The notes beneath the pieces were generated by a model. That model ran no database searches. It was not told the origin of the DNA and saw only the letters and a list, made by a program, of their open reading frames with translations. Below are positions 50,091 to 58,663 of a stretch of 64,000 nucleotides of DNA, piece by piece. A program made the translations under genes and the position numbers. The DNA lies in assembly GCF_000016425.1 (NCBI RefSeq), contig NC_009380.1:5119332-5183331 (forward strand), read 5' to 3'. Numbering within the stretch: position 1 is the stretch's first letter; every line of letters begins with the position of its first letter. The stretch is from Salinispora tropica CNB-440. Lineage in GTDB: Bacteria; Actinomycetota; Actinomycetes; Mycobacteriales; Micromonosporaceae.

Positions 50091-51044
50091 GTGGATGACG
50101 TCCGCAACCTGATCATCATCGGCTCCGGGCCGGCCGGATACACGGCGGCGGTCTACGCCGCGCGCGCGAACCTCGCACCGCTGGTCATCGAGGGGGCGCA
50201 GTCCGGTGGCGCGTTGATGACGACGACCGAGGTGGAAAACTTCCCGGGGTTCGCCGACGGCATTCTCGGTCCCGAGCTGATGGACAGCATGCGCAAGCAG
50301 GCCGAGCGCTTCGGTGCCGAATTCCTGACCGACGACGTCACCCGGGTTGAGCTCAAGAACACCGGCGAGGTCGGCTCGGACGCGGTCAGCACCGTCTGGG
50401 TGGGGGAGACCAGCTATCGGGCGAAGGCCGTCATCCTCGCCACCGGCTCCGCCTGGCGCCCGCTGGGTGTGCCGGGTGAGCAGGAGTACCTCGGCCACGG
50501 TGTGTCGTCCTGCGCCACCTGCGACGGCTTCTTCTTCCGTAACCAGCACATCATCGTGGTCGGCGGTGGTGACTCGGCGATGGAGGAGGCCAACTTCCTG
50601 ACCCGCTTCGCCGAGTCGGTCACGATCGTCCACCGCCGGGACACGTTCCGGGCGAGCAAGATCATGGCGGAGCGCGCGCTGGGTAACGACAAGATCAAAG
50701 TCGAATGGAACTCCGCGGTGGAGGAGATCCTCGGCGCCGACGGCAAGGTTTCCGGTGTCCGACTCCGCAACGTGCACACCGGCGATACCCGGGTGCTCGA
50801 CGTGACTGGGGTCTTCGTGGCGATCGGCCACGACCCCCGCAGCGAGCTCTTCCGTGGCCAGGTGGACCTGGACGACGAGGGGTATGTGAAGGTGGACGCG
50901 CCCAGCACCACGACCAGCATCCCAGGGGTGTTCGCCGCCGGCGATCTGGTCGACCACACCTACCGGCAGGCGATCACCGCCGCTGGTACGGGCTGCGCCG
51001 CCGCCCTGGACGCCGAGCGCTTCATCGCCACCATCCAGGGCTGA
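50091..51044 (+). CDS. trxB: Thioredoxin reductase
   Basis: 317 residues. FAD-binding NLIIIGSGPAGYTAAVYAARA, active-site CATC in SSCATCDGFFFR (~141), NADPH-binding IVVGGGDSAMEEANFLT, and C-terminal GVFAAGDLVDHTYRQAITAAGTGC. It uses NADPH to reduce thioredoxin. The GTG at 50091 is preceded by GGGAGACGGCA. trxA follows 34 bases after the stop with its own GAGGAGGG. Confidence 0.96.
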   Translation: MDDVRNLIIIGSGPAGYTAAVYAARANLAPLVIEGAQSGGALMTTTEVENFPGFADGILGPELMDSMRKQAERFGAEFLTDDVTRVELKNTGEVGSDAVSTVWVGETSYRAKAVILATGSAWRPLGVPGEQEYLGHGVSSCATCDGFFFRNQHIIVVGGGDSAMEEANFLTRFAESVTIVHRRDTFRASKIMAERALGNDKIKVEWNSAVEEILGADGKVSGVRLRNVHTGDTRVLDVTGVFVAIGHDPRSELFRGQVDLDDEGYVKVDAPSTTTSIPGVFAAGDLVDHTYRQAITAAGTGCAAALDAERFIATIQG

Positions 51045-51078
51045 TATTCCGAAGCACATCCCCCGAGGAGGGAACGTA

Positions 51079-51402
51079 GTGGGAGCAACCAAGTCGGTCA
51101 CTGACGCCAGCTTCACCACCGAGGTACTGAAGTCTGACAAGCCGGTTCTGGTGGACTTCTGGGCGGAGTGGTGCGGGCCGTGCCGGAAGGTGTCGCCACT
51201 GCTCGAAGAAATCGCCGGTGAGATGGGCGATCAGGTCACCATCGTCAAGCTCAACATCGACGACAACCCGGAGACCGCCCGTACGTACCGGATCATGTCG
51301 GTACCGACTCTCACCGTGTTCAAGGACGGCAAGCCAGTGCAGTCGATCGCCGGCGCCAAGCCCAAGGGGGAGCTGGTCAAGCTCATCCAGTCCGCGCTCT
51401 GA
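51079..51402 (+). CDS. trxA: Thioredoxin
   Basis: 107 residues, classic thioredoxin fold with PVLVDFWAEWCGPCRKVSPLLEEIA and the cis-proline strand IMSVPTLTVFKDGKPV. GTG start at 51079 after GAGGAGGG. It is the second gene of trxBA and is followed by a terminator, so the amidase downstream is probably expressed separately. Confidence 0.96.
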   Translation: MGATKSVTDASFTTEVLKSDKPVLVDFWAEWCGPCRKVSPLLEEIAGEMGDQVTIVKLNIDDNPETARTYRIMSVPTLTVFKDGKPVQSIAGAKPKGELVKLIQSAL

Positions 51403-51421
51403 CCTGCACCGACGCAGACCT

Positions 51422-51468
51422 GACCTGCCCCCGCATCCGCTCCGCCGGGTGCGGGGGCAGGTCTTTTT
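51422..51468 (+). terminator. Rho-independent terminator after trxA
   Basis: A perfect 14-base stem, GACCTGCCCCCGCA (51422-51435) with TGCGGGGGCAGGTC (51450-51463), is followed by five T residues. It is 20 bases past the trxA stop and is the clearest intrinsic terminator in the window. Confidence 0.92.
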
Positions 51469-51607
51469 CCGGCCGCCACACCTCAGGCCCGACAAGCGCC
51501 TAACCTCAATCCCAGGGACAACCCCGCCGGTCATCGGCGGAGCCACCGGAACAGGGCCATCGGCGGCCTCGCCGGGCCGCCCGCGTCCGTGTAAAAGGGG
51601 GTCGAGC

Positions 51608-52786
51608 GTGCGTCCGATCCGACCCGGCGACCGTGGACCGGCGGTCACCGAGATCCGAAAGGTGCTGGCCGGACTCGACCTGCTCGTCCCGGCAGCGCCG
51701 GACAGCGACGAGTTCGACGCCCACACCGAACGTGCCGTCCGAGCCTTCCAACAGTCCCGAGGGCTGAGCGTGGACGGCCGAGTCGGCACCGAGACGTGGC
51801 AGGCACTGGACGCGGCCCGCTGGCGGCTGGGTGCCCGTACCCTCTACCACTCCGTACCGGAGCCACTCATCGGTGAGGACATCCGGTCACTCCAGGAACG
51901 GCTCCTCGAGATGGGCTACGACGTGGGCCGGGCGGATGCCATCTACGGTGTCCGAACAGCCCGGGCCCTCGCCCAGTTCCAACGCGAGGTGGGGCTCGCC
52001 CCGGACGGTACCTGCGGCCCCCACACCGTGAACTCGCTCCGACGCCTCGGCCGCAAGGTGGTCGGCGGGCGCCCACAGTGGCTTCGTGAATCCGACGCCA
52101 TCCGACAGTCCGGGCCCGCCCTGGTCGGGCGGACGGTGGTCATCGACCCGGGACACGGCGGCAGCGACCCGGGCGTGGCCGTGCCCGAGGGTCAGCTGCA
52201 CTGGACCGAGGCCGACCTGGTGCACGACCTCGCCAGCCGCCTCGAGGGGCGACTCGCCGCGGCTGGGGTACGAGTGCAGCTGACCCGTGGTCCGGCACAG
52301 CGGGACCACCTGCCCGACGTTGACCGTGCCGCCCTCGCCAACTCGCTCGGCGCGGACGTGTTCATCTCCCTGCACCTCGACGGGCACGTCAACCCCGCCG
52401 CCGAGGGCGTGGCCACCTACCACTACGGAACCGACAACGGGGTCACCTCCACCACCGGCGAGCGCCTCGCCGGCCTCGTACAACGGGAGATCGTGGCGCG
52501 AACCGGGCTGCGCGACTGTCGGTCCCACGCAAAGGCATGGGACCTCCTACGGCTGACCCGGATGCCGGCTGTCCGGGTCGAGGTGGGCTACCTGACCTCG
52601 CCAGCGGACCGATCCCGGCTGATCGACCCACGGTTCCGGGACCGAGTGGTGGAAGCGATTGTCGCCGCCATTCAGCGGATGTACTACCCGATCGAACAGG
52701 ACGTGCCCACCGGGTCGATCGACGTGAGCAAGCTGCGGGCGATGGTGGCCGCCGGAACCGTGGCGGCCGGGACCGTGGTCGACTGA
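51608..52786 (+). CDS. cwlM: N-acetylmuramoyl-L-alanine amidase, CwlM type
   Basis: About 392 residues. Two peptidoglycan-binding (PGBD1) repeats at ~5-60 and ~88-140 (AFQQSRGLSVDGRVGTETW, QFQREVGLAPDGTCGPHT), then an Amidase_3 domain with VVIDPGHGGSDPG, SLHLDGH and RVEVGYLTSPADRSRL. No signal peptide is present, as in mycobacterial CwlM, which acts in the cytoplasm to activate MurA and relay wall-synthesis control. GTG start at 51608. The position next to trxBA is conserved. The amidase residues appear intact. Confidence 0.88.
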   Translation: MRPIRPGDRGPAVTEIRKVLAGLDLLVPAAPDSDEFDAHTERAVRAFQQSRGLSVDGRVGTETWQALDAARWRLGARTLYHSVPEPLIGEDIRSLQERLLEMGYDVGRADAIYGVRTARALAQFQREVGLAPDGTCGPHTVNSLRRLGRKVVGGRPQWLRESDAIRQSGPALVGRTVVIDPGHGGSDPGVAVPEGQLHWTEADLVHDLASRLEGRLAAAGVRVQLTRGPAQRDHLPDVDRAALANSLGADVFISLHLDGHVNPAAEGVATYHYGTDNGVTSTTGERLAGLVQREIVARTGLRDCRSHAKAWDLLRLTRMPAVRVEVGYLTSPADRSRLIDPRFRDRVVEAIVAAIQRMYYPIEQDVPTGSIDVSKLRAMVAAGTVAAGTVVD

Positions 52787-52808
52787 CCGAAGCGGTGCCC
52801 GCTGGCGG

Positions 52809-53465
52809 TCAGCCGGCGCTGGACCGGGTCGCCGGAGCGGGACGAAGCAGGCTCTCCGGACTCATTGAGCCGAGCAGCTTCTCCAACGCGTACTCGACAT
52901 CGGACTTCCAGCTCAGTGCGGTACGCAACTCCAGGCGCAGGCGGGGGAAACGCGGATGCGGGCGGACCGTCTTGAAGCCCACGGAGAGGAAGTAGTCCGC
53001 CGGGGCCACACAGGCCCGCGCCGAGTCGTCGGAGTCGCCGAACTTCGCGTCGCCGAACGCCTCGATCGCCTTGATCCCGCGCTTCGTCAGGTCCCGGGCG
53101 GCCCCCTGCACGAGCATCCGGCCGAGCCCGCCCCCGGCGAAGGCAGGTACCACCTTTGCGGTCATCAACAGCCCCGCGTCGGGGGAGACCGGTGAGGTCG
53201 GAAAGGCCATCGATCGCGGCACGTACGCCGGCGGGGCATACAGCACGAACCCGGCGGGCATGTCGTCAACGTAGACCAGCTTGCCGCAGGCACCCCACTC
53301 CAGCAGGGTCTGTGAAACCCATGCCTCCTTCTCCAGACCGGGATGGCCAGCCCCGCGGGCCCGGTCGGCAGAGACCGGATCCAGCTCCCAGTAGACGCAC
53401 TGCCGGCACGAACTGGGCAGATCCTCCAGGGTGTCCAAGGTCAGGCTGACCAGACGTCGCGACAT
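52809..53465 (-). CDS. GNAT-family acetyltransferase-like protein
   Basis: About 218 residues, MSRRLVSLTLDTLEDLPSSCRQCVYWELDP at the start, with CRQC as a possible metal pair. The GNAT core is MTAKVVPAFAGGGLGRMLVQGAARDLTKRGIKAIEAFGD. It matches the conserved gene near actinobacterial parB (Rv3916c-like position). Substrate unknown. The ATG at 53465 is preferred over the much longer open frame, which lacks family sequence. It is divergent from the aminotransferase, across a 265-base gap with no recognisable element. Confidence 0.78.
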   Translation of the reverse strand: MSRRLVSLTLDTLEDLPSSCRQCVYWELDPVSADRARGAGHPGLEKEAWVSQTLLEWGACGKLVYVDDMPAGFVLYAPPAYVPRSMAFPTSPVSPDAGLLMTAKVVPAFAGGGLGRMLVQGAARDLTKRGIKAIEAFGDAKFGDSDDSARACVAPADYFLSVGFKTVRPHPRFPRLRLELRTALSWKSDVEYALEKLLGSMSPESLLRPAPATRSSAG

Positions 53466-53730
53466 CGGCGCATCCCCACAGTAGGCTCGGGGTGGACCGC
53501 CCTTCGGTGTCCCCGACCAGCGATCGTACGCCGGATCCGGACACCACGTGAAGGGATACGCGAAACGACCACCGGGCAGGTAACAGCGGAACCGGGGGGC
53601 TCGACCAGACCGGACCGTCCGGCCGGCGACACCCCGGTCCTCGGCGATTAGGATCAGCATTCGGCGTCCGAGTCGCCGATGTCCCGGGTATGCCTCGGGC
53701 AGGAGCCCGAGCACGCATCGAGGTGATGGC

Positions 53731-55044
53731 ATGACCGGCACGACGCTCGACGACTACACTGACCGTTACGCCCGACGGGTCCGAGGCATGACCGCCTCGG
53801 AGATCCGGGCACTCTTCGCGGTGGCCAACCGGCCGGAGGTGGTCTCGCTTGCCGGGGGTGCGCCGTACGTCGCTGCTCTCCCCCTGGACGCGGTCGGCGA
53901 GATGCTCGGCCGGCTCGGCGCCGACCACGGCATCACCACCCTGCAGTACGGCATCGGCCAGGGCACTCCCGAGCTACGTGAGCGGATCTGCGAGGTGATG
54001 TCGCTCTCCGGCATCGACGCCGCCTGCGGCGCCTCTCCCGACGACGTCGTCGTCACCGTCGGCGGCCAGCAGGCGCTGGACCTGGTCGCGCGCCTCTTCC
54101 TCGACCCCGGCGACGTCGTGCTCGCCGAAGGCCCGACCTACGTCGGGGCGCTCGGAGTCTTCCAGGCCGCCCAGGCCCAGGTCGTGCACGTGCCGATGGA
54201 CAATGACGGGCTGATCCCGGAGGCGCTGGAGACGGCCATCGCCGATCAGGCACGCGCCGGGCGCCGAATCAAGTTCCTCTACACCATCCCCACGTACCAG
54301 AATCCGACCGGTGTGACGCTGACCGAGCAGCGGCGCGAACGGGTCCTCGACATCTGCGAACGCGCCGGCCTGCTGGTGGTGGAGGACGACCCGTACGGGC
54401 AACTCGGCTTCGAGGGCGACGCCCCGGCCCCGCTGCGCGCTCGCCGCCGGGATGGCGTCTTCTACCTGGGCACGTTCTCGAAGACCTTCGCGCCGGGGCT
54501 GCGGGTCGGCTGGATCCTCGCCCCGCACGCGGTGCGGGACAAGCTCGTCATCGCCAGTGAGGCACAGATCCTCTGCCCCAGCGGCTTCGCTCAGGCAGCC
54601 GTGGCCACCTACCTCGGCACGATGCCGTGGCGGGAGCAACTCAAGGTCTATCGGGAGGTCTACCGGGAACGGCGGGACGCGCTCCTCGCGGCCATGGCGG
54701 ACCTGATGCCAGCCGGTACGGCGTGGACCCGGCCCGGAGGCGGCCTCTTCGTCTGGGCCACGCTGCCGGACGGGCTGGACTCGAAGGCGATGATGCCCCG
54801 CGCCATCGCCGCCCGGGTGGCGTACGTGCCCGGCACCGGCTTCTATGCCGACGGCACCGGCAACGACGCGATGCGCCTGAACTTCTCCTTCCCGCCGCCC
54901 GAGCGGATCCGGGAGGGCGTACGGCGGCTCTCCGGAGTAATGGAGCAGGACATCGCCATGCGCCGGGTCTTCGGCGCTGTCGGCCGTCCCGGCTCTCGTC
55001 GAGGGCGGGCCGGTTCGGACACGCCCGGACCGGACTTGGCATGA
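53731..55044 (+). CDS. PLP-dependent aminotransferase (class I, MocR/AAT-like without HTH)
   Basis: 437 residues. EVVSLAGGAPYVAALPLDAV opens the fold, LQYGIGQGTPELRERI and VTVGGQQALDLVARLFLDPGDVVL follow, TIPTYQNPTGVTL and VVEDDPYGQL precede the PLP lysine in GTFSKTFAPGLRVGW (~250). Related to 2-aminoadipate/multi-substrate transaminases; the amino donor is not predictable. The stop is seven bases before the ATP-grasp ligase, and the pair may supply or use D-amino acids or related dipeptides (inference). Confidence 0.88.
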   Translation: MTGTTLDDYTDRYARRVRGMTASEIRALFAVANRPEVVSLAGGAPYVAALPLDAVGEMLGRLGADHGITTLQYGIGQGTPELRERICEVMSLSGIDAACGASPDDVVVTVGGQQALDLVARLFLDPGDVVLAEGPTYVGALGVFQAAQAQVVHVPMDNDGLIPEALETAIADQARAGRRIKFLYTIPTYQNPTGVTLTEQRRERVLDICERAGLLVVEDDPYGQLGFEGDAPAPLRARRRDGVFYLGTFSKTFAPGLRVGWILAPHAVRDKLVIASEAQILCPSGFAQAAVATYLGTMPWREQLKVYREVYRERRDALLAAMADLMPAGTAWTRPGGGLFVWATLPDGLDSKAMMPRAIAARVAYVPGTGFYADGTGNDAMRLNFSFPPPERIREGVRRLSGVMEQDIAMRRVFGAVGRPGSRRGRAGSDTPGPDLA

Positions 55045-55051
55045 TTCTGGC

Positions 55052-56032
55052 ATGGGTACGACCGCTGCCAATCCCGCTGTCCTGACCGACCTGCGCGTGC
55101 TGGTGCTCGCCGGCGGGCTCTCCTATGAACGGGATGTCTCGCTACGATCCGGCCGTCGGGTGCTCGACGCGCTGCGCGCGGTGGGCGTGGAGGCAGAGCT
55201 GCGCGACGCGGACGTCGCCCTGCTGCCTGCGCTCGTCGCCGACCCGCCGGACGCGGTGGTCATCGCGCTGCACGGTGCGACCGGCGAGGACGGCTCGCTC
55301 CGTGGTGTACTGGACCTCTGCGATGTCCCGTACGTCGGCTGCGACGCCCGCGCGTCCCGCCGTGCGTGGGACAAACCCTCCGCCAAAACCGTGCTGCGAG
55401 AGGCACACATCCCCACCCCGGACTGGGTGGCCCTACCCCATGACCGCTTCTCCGAACTCGGTGCGGTGGCGGTGCTGGACCGCATCGTCGACCGGCTGGG
55501 CCTCCCGCTGATGGTGAAGCCCGCGCAGGGTGGCTCGGGTCTGGGCGCCGCCGTGGTCCGGGACAGCGCCGCCCTGCCAGCCGCGATGGTCGGTTGTTTC
55601 GCGTACGACTCCACCGCCCTCGTCGAACGCTACCTGTCCGGGACGGACGTGGCGGTATCCGTCATCGACCTCGGCGAAGGACCGCAGGCCCTGCCGGCGG
55701 TGGAGATCGTGCCCCGAAACGGCGTGTACGACTACGCGGCCCGGTACACCGCCGGCCGCACCACGTGGCACACACCGGCCCGGCTGACCAGCGAGGTGGC
55801 CGAGGCGGTCGCCGGACTCGCCGTTGCCGCCCACACCGCGCTCGGGTTACGCGACCTCAGCCGCGTCGACCTGATCGTTGATGCCGACGGTCAGCCGCAC
55901 GTACTCGGAGTGAACGTCGCGCCCGGCATGACGGAGACCTCACTGCTACCGCTCGCGGCCCAGGCCGCCGGTCTCGACTTCGGTCGAATGATCGGGACCC
56001 TGGTTTCCCAGGCTGCCGCCCGGGCAGCCTGA
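55052..56032 (+). CDS. D-alanine-D-alanine ligase-like ATP-grasp enzyme
   Basis: 326 residues. VLAGGLSYERDVSLRSG is the N-terminal ligase loop (the usual form is GGxSxEHEVS), ALHGATGEDGSLRGVLDLCDVPYVG is a family motif, and VKPAQGGSGLGAAVV is the ATP-binding strand. The C-terminal motif reads LGVNVAPGMTETSLLPLAA instead of NTxPGMTxxSLxP, so the metal-binding Asn is kept but its neighbour differs. It may be a D-Ala-D-X or other dipeptide ligase paralogue rather than the main Ddl. It probably forms an operon with the aminotransferase. Confidence 0.85.
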   Translation: MGTTAANPAVLTDLRVLVLAGGLSYERDVSLRSGRRVLDALRAVGVEAELRDADVALLPALVADPPDAVVIALHGATGEDGSLRGVLDLCDVPYVGCDARASRRAWDKPSAKTVLREAHIPTPDWVALPHDRFSELGAVAVLDRIVDRLGLPLMVKPAQGGSGLGAAVVRDSAALPAAMVGCFAYDSTALVERYLSGTDVAVSVIDLGEGPQALPAVEIVPRNGVYDYAARYTAGRTTWHTPARLTSEVAEAVAGLAVAAHTALGLRDLSRVDLIVDADGQPHVLGVNVAPGMTETSLLPLAAQAAGLDFGRMIGTLVSQAAARAA

Positions 56033-56066
56033 GCCAGCGAAGCGCGGTCGTGGTCGGCCGCCAGCG

Positions 56067-57077
56067 TCAGGATGCGTCAGCGTTCGATACTGAAGGCGGC
56101 GGGGGAGCACCATCGGCCTGCTCCAGAGCACCGGAGTCGGTATGGCCTACGGGGTCCTCGGCTGCCACGCTCGGCACGGCTTCATCTTCGGTACGGTCAG
56201 GGGCTCCCTCGCCGCCCGCCGCGCTCCCGGTCTCCCCGCCGGATACCGCGTCAGATCCCGCCGCATCACCGCTGTCCGCCGCATCACCGCTGTCCGCCGC
56301 ATCGCCGCTATCTGTCGCGCTCTGCCGGCTGACCGGAAGAGCCGAGCTTCCTTCATGCAGGGCCGTCTCCACGGCCGTCTCCGCGTTCTCTACGGCACCA
56401 AAACTGGCCGGTGCCTGCCACTGGATTCGAGGCGGTTCGGCGAGTTGGCGTCCACCAAAATCCGCCAACCACGCGGCGACGAGGGCGAGATTCCCCCGCC
56501 AGGTCGACTCGGGGATCGGTGGCAGAATCGAGTCCCACAGGGGCAGGAAGGTTCCCCGGAGCTGGAGCTGACCGTACGGCCGGGCGAGGAACCACAGGTG
56601 CAGGTGTGCGGAGCCATCGCCCCAGCGGTTCACATGCACTCGGGACACGCCGTCGAGGGACCGGATAGCGCGCTCCAGCCGGACCGTCAACACGCCGAGT
56701 TCGGCCGCGAGCAGGTTCGGCAGGTCACCCAGATCCAAGTGAGAGCGGGACTCAAGGATCAACACCATCGGAAGCCCGGTAGGTCGATCCATCGCACGTA
56801 CCCGCCACCGCTCGCCGGCCCAGATGTACGCCTCATCGGGAGCGCCGCAGGCGGTGCATTCCCGATCGCCTTCGCCGCGACGGGGCGGCTCGGTGGCGAC
56901 CGGATCATCAAGTTGTTTGACGTGGAGATCGCCCTCAAAGGGGAAGGAGGGCCATTGGGTGAAGTTCGGCACGGAGGGAGGGGTGTCGGGCACGAGGGTG
57001 ACCCTAACTGTTTCTGGGATCGCTGTCCCCACCTCCTTCGACCGGCGATCCGTCGGGTCGGCCCACCAGCCACGCAT
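56067..57077 (-). CDS. Degenerate HIT/GalT-like protein with acidic repeat tail
   Basis: About 336 residues. ECTACGAPDEAYIWAGERWRV has a CxxC pair, as in GalT-like zinc-binding HIT proteins. RVHVNRWGDGSAHLHLWFLARP is a HIT-like strand, but only two of three histidines of HxHxH are in register, so catalysis is doubtful. The C-terminal ~100 residues are acidic low complexity with repeated AADSGD units. Start at ATG 57077, with GGGGAAG upstream; a GTG 15 codons on is an alternative. Function unknown. Its upstream gap holds parS and DnaA boxes. Confidence 0.6.
   Translation of the reverse strand: MRGWWADPTDRRSKEVGTAIPETVRVTLVPDTPPSVPNFTQWPSFPFEGDLHVKQLDDPVATEPPRRGEGDRECTACGAPDEAYIWAGERWRVRAMDRPTGLPMVLILESRSHLDLGDLPNLLAAELGVLTVRLERAIRSLDGVSRVHVNRWGDGSAHLHLWFLARPYGQLQLRGTFLPLWDSILPPIPESTWRGNLALVAAWLADFGGRQLAEPPRIQWQAPASFGAVENAETAVETALHEGSSALPVSRQSATDSGDAADSGDAADSGDAAGSDAVSGGETGSAAGGEGAPDRTEDEAVPSVAAEDPVGHTDSGALEQADGAPPPPSVSNADAS
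56261..56311 (-). repeat. 18-base tandem repeats in the HIT-like gene tail
   Basis: Three adjacent units close to ATCACCGCTGTCCGCCGC (plus strand) encode repeated DSGDAA residues. Variable-length acidic linker. Confidence 0.7.
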
Positions 57078-57091
57078 CTACTTCCCCAGAG

Positions 57092-57203
57092 TTATCCACA
57101 GGAGGCTGGGAGTTATCCACAACCATCTTCCACAGGTCAACACCAGGGTTGAGGCGCTGTTTCACGTGAAACAGCGCCTCCTGTGGAAAACCGCTGTGGA
57201 TAA
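57092..57203. promoter_or_regulatory. Cluster of three perfect DnaA boxes
   Basis: TTATCCACA at 57092-57100 and 57113-57121 (spacing 21 bases, about two helical turns) and TGTGGATAA at 57195-57203 in the opposite direction, with a parS palindrome between them. A CTTCCACAG near 57127 is a weaker relative. About 7 kb from the expected oriC. Confidence 0.75.
57151..57180. promoter_or_regulatory. parS: parS site 1, within a perfect 30-base palindrome
   Basis: The core TGTTTCACGTGAAACA (57158-57173) is the ParB-binding consensus. It is extended by GAGGCGC and GCGCCTC into a perfect 30-base palindrome. Confidence 0.95.
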
Positions 57204-57262
57204 CGTTGGCGATGAGACCTCTGCTACACCCGGAGCCGGCGCCTCCGGTCCGAGCCGCTGGA

Positions 57263-57302
57263 GTGCCCCGTGTGCGCCCGATCGCGGGCCCACACGGGGC
57301 AC
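57263..57302 (-). terminator. Hairpin downstream of parB
   Basis: GTGCCCCGTGTG (57263-57274) pairs perfectly with CACACGGGGCAC (57291-57302), and inner bases GCCCG/CGGGC extend the stem. It lies about 345 bases beyond the parB stop; no U-run. Plausible terminator of the parAB transcript. Confidence 0.6.
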
Positions 57303-57587
57303 GGGAACGGCCCGCTCGCCAGACCGATCCGAGTTCGCCGTCGCCGTTACGGGCCAATGCGAGGAGCCGAGCAGATCGGAGTGAGCGTCGGGTCGAGCGG
57401 GCGGGGGAGCGGGTCGAGCGGGTCGAGCGAGCGGGGAGCGGGTCGGCTCTCGAGTAGGCCAGGTAGATCGGAGCGAGCAGGCAGATGGGAACGGGCGGAG
57501 ACATCGGATTCGGCATCGCGACACCCAGAGCGGCGCCGACCCCCACCTGACCCACGGGTCGGCGCCGTTCCCCAGACCGAACGACAA

Positions 57588-57617
57588 CCGCCCCCGTTTC
57601 ACGTGAAACGGGGGCGG
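57588..57617. promoter_or_regulatory. parS: parS site 2, within a perfect 30-base palindrome
   Basis: Core GTTTCACGTGAAAC at 57596-57609, flanked by CCGCCCCC and GGGGGCGG to make a perfect 30-base palindrome. It ends 30 bases after the parB stop codon, so could also act as the nearest hairpin terminator of parB. Confidence 0.95.
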
Positions 57618-57646
57618 CACTCCGGATAGGTGAGCCAGTCCTTCGA

Positions 57647-58636
57647 TCAGTCCTCGGGCTGCTCCCGGTCGACTCCGATGATGTCAACGATCCGCTCCAG
57701 GTCGTCCACACTGCCGAACTCGATCGTGATCTTTCCCTTGCTCCGGCCGATGTCGACCTTGACTCTGGTGTCGAAACGGTCGGAGAGTCGGTCGGCAAGA
57801 TCAGTCAGTGCTGGCGCATGCGGCTTCGACCGACGCTTCGGCGCTTCCTTCTCGCCGGTGTCGTCGCTGAGCGAGAGCGCCACCACCTCCTCGGTTGCCC
57901 GTACGGACAGTCCCTCGGCGACGATTCGGTGAGCGAGTCGCTCCTGCGCCTCTGGGTCGTCCAAGCTCAACAACGCTCGGGCATGGCCAGCAGACAGCAC
58001 GCCGGCGGCGACCCGGCGCTGCACCTGGGCGGGGAGGTTGAGTAGCCGGATCGTGTTGGAGATCTGCGGCCGGCTACGGCCGATCCGCCGGGCCAGTTCC
58101 TCGTGGGTGGCGCCGAACTCGTCCAACAGTTGCTGGTACGCCGCCGCCTCTTCCAGCGGGTTCAGGTTCGCGCGGTGGATGTTCTCCAGCAACGCGTCCC
58201 GGAGCATCGAATCGTCCCGGGTGTCCCGCACGATCGCCGGAATGGAGCTCCGACCGACCGCCTGTGCGGCCCGCCAGCGACGCTCACCCATGACGAGTTC
58301 GAACTTCTCGTCGTCGAGCTGGCGGACGACGATCGGCTGGAGGAAGCCGACCTCCTGGATGGAGACCTTCAGCTCCTCCAGGGCCTCCTCGTCGAAGACC
58401 TGCCGCGGCTGTTTGGGGTTGGGGACGATCACATCGACTGAGATTTCGGCGAAGCGAGCACCTGGGACCGGGCTCAGCGACTCGGACGCTGGCAACGGAC
58501 TCACCGTCGGTAGGCCAGCAGTCGGTGTCGCCGCCGGGCTACTGATGACTGAGGTGGGCGCGCTCGGTGCCGTCGCCTCGGTCGGGATGAGGGCGCCCAG
58601 CCCTCGACCGAGTCCACCCTTGGGACGATTCTTCAT
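57647..58636 (-). CDS. parB: Chromosome partitioning protein ParB
   Basis: 329 residues. It binds parS, loads CTP-dependent clamps and organises the origin. N-terminal MKNRPKGGLGRGLGALIP is the ParA-interacting head. VIVPNPKQPRQVFDEEALEEL and MGERRWRAAQ (~117) form the CTPase/ParB-N core, and EELARRIGRSRPQISNTIRLL is the helix-turn-helix. A C-terminal dimerisation domain ends VDREQPED. The ATG is 28 bases from the parA stop on the same strand. Confidence 0.97.
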   Translation of the reverse strand: MKNRPKGGLGRGLGALIPTEATAPSAPTSVISSPAATPTAGLPTVSPLPASESLSPVPGARFAEISVDVIVPNPKQPRQVFDEEALEELKVSIQEVGFLQPIVVRQLDDEKFELVMGERRWRAAQAVGRSSIPAIVRDTRDDSMLRDALLENIHRANLNPLEEAAAYQQLLDEFGATHEELARRIGRSRPQISNTIRLLNLPAQVQRRVAAGVLSAGHARALLSLDDPEAQERLAHRIVAEGLSVRATEEVVALSLSDDTGEKEAPKRRSKPHAPALTDLADRLSDRFDTRVKVDIGRSKGKITIEFGSVDDLERIVDIIGVDREQPED

Positions 58637-58663
58637 GCCTGGCCTCCCCGTGGCCTGTCCCCG

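Larger units (their letters stand above)
57078..57646. other. Intergenic region with parS, DnaA boxes and a hairpin
   Basis: About 570 bases without a gene. It holds three perfect DnaA boxes (57092-57100, 57113-57121 and, opposite orientation, 57195-57203), two parS sites inside long palindromes, a 12-base-arm hairpin at 57263-57302, and a GC-rich stretch of short GAGCGGGTCGAGCG-type repeats around 57385-57445. It appears to serve both as the parB 3' region and as an origin-proximal control region. Confidence 0.75.

Noticed and set aside
57078..57646. This region as oriC itself
   Set aside because: Only three DnaA boxes, no dnaA/dnaN beside it, and rpmH at the right edge points to the true origin beyond the window.
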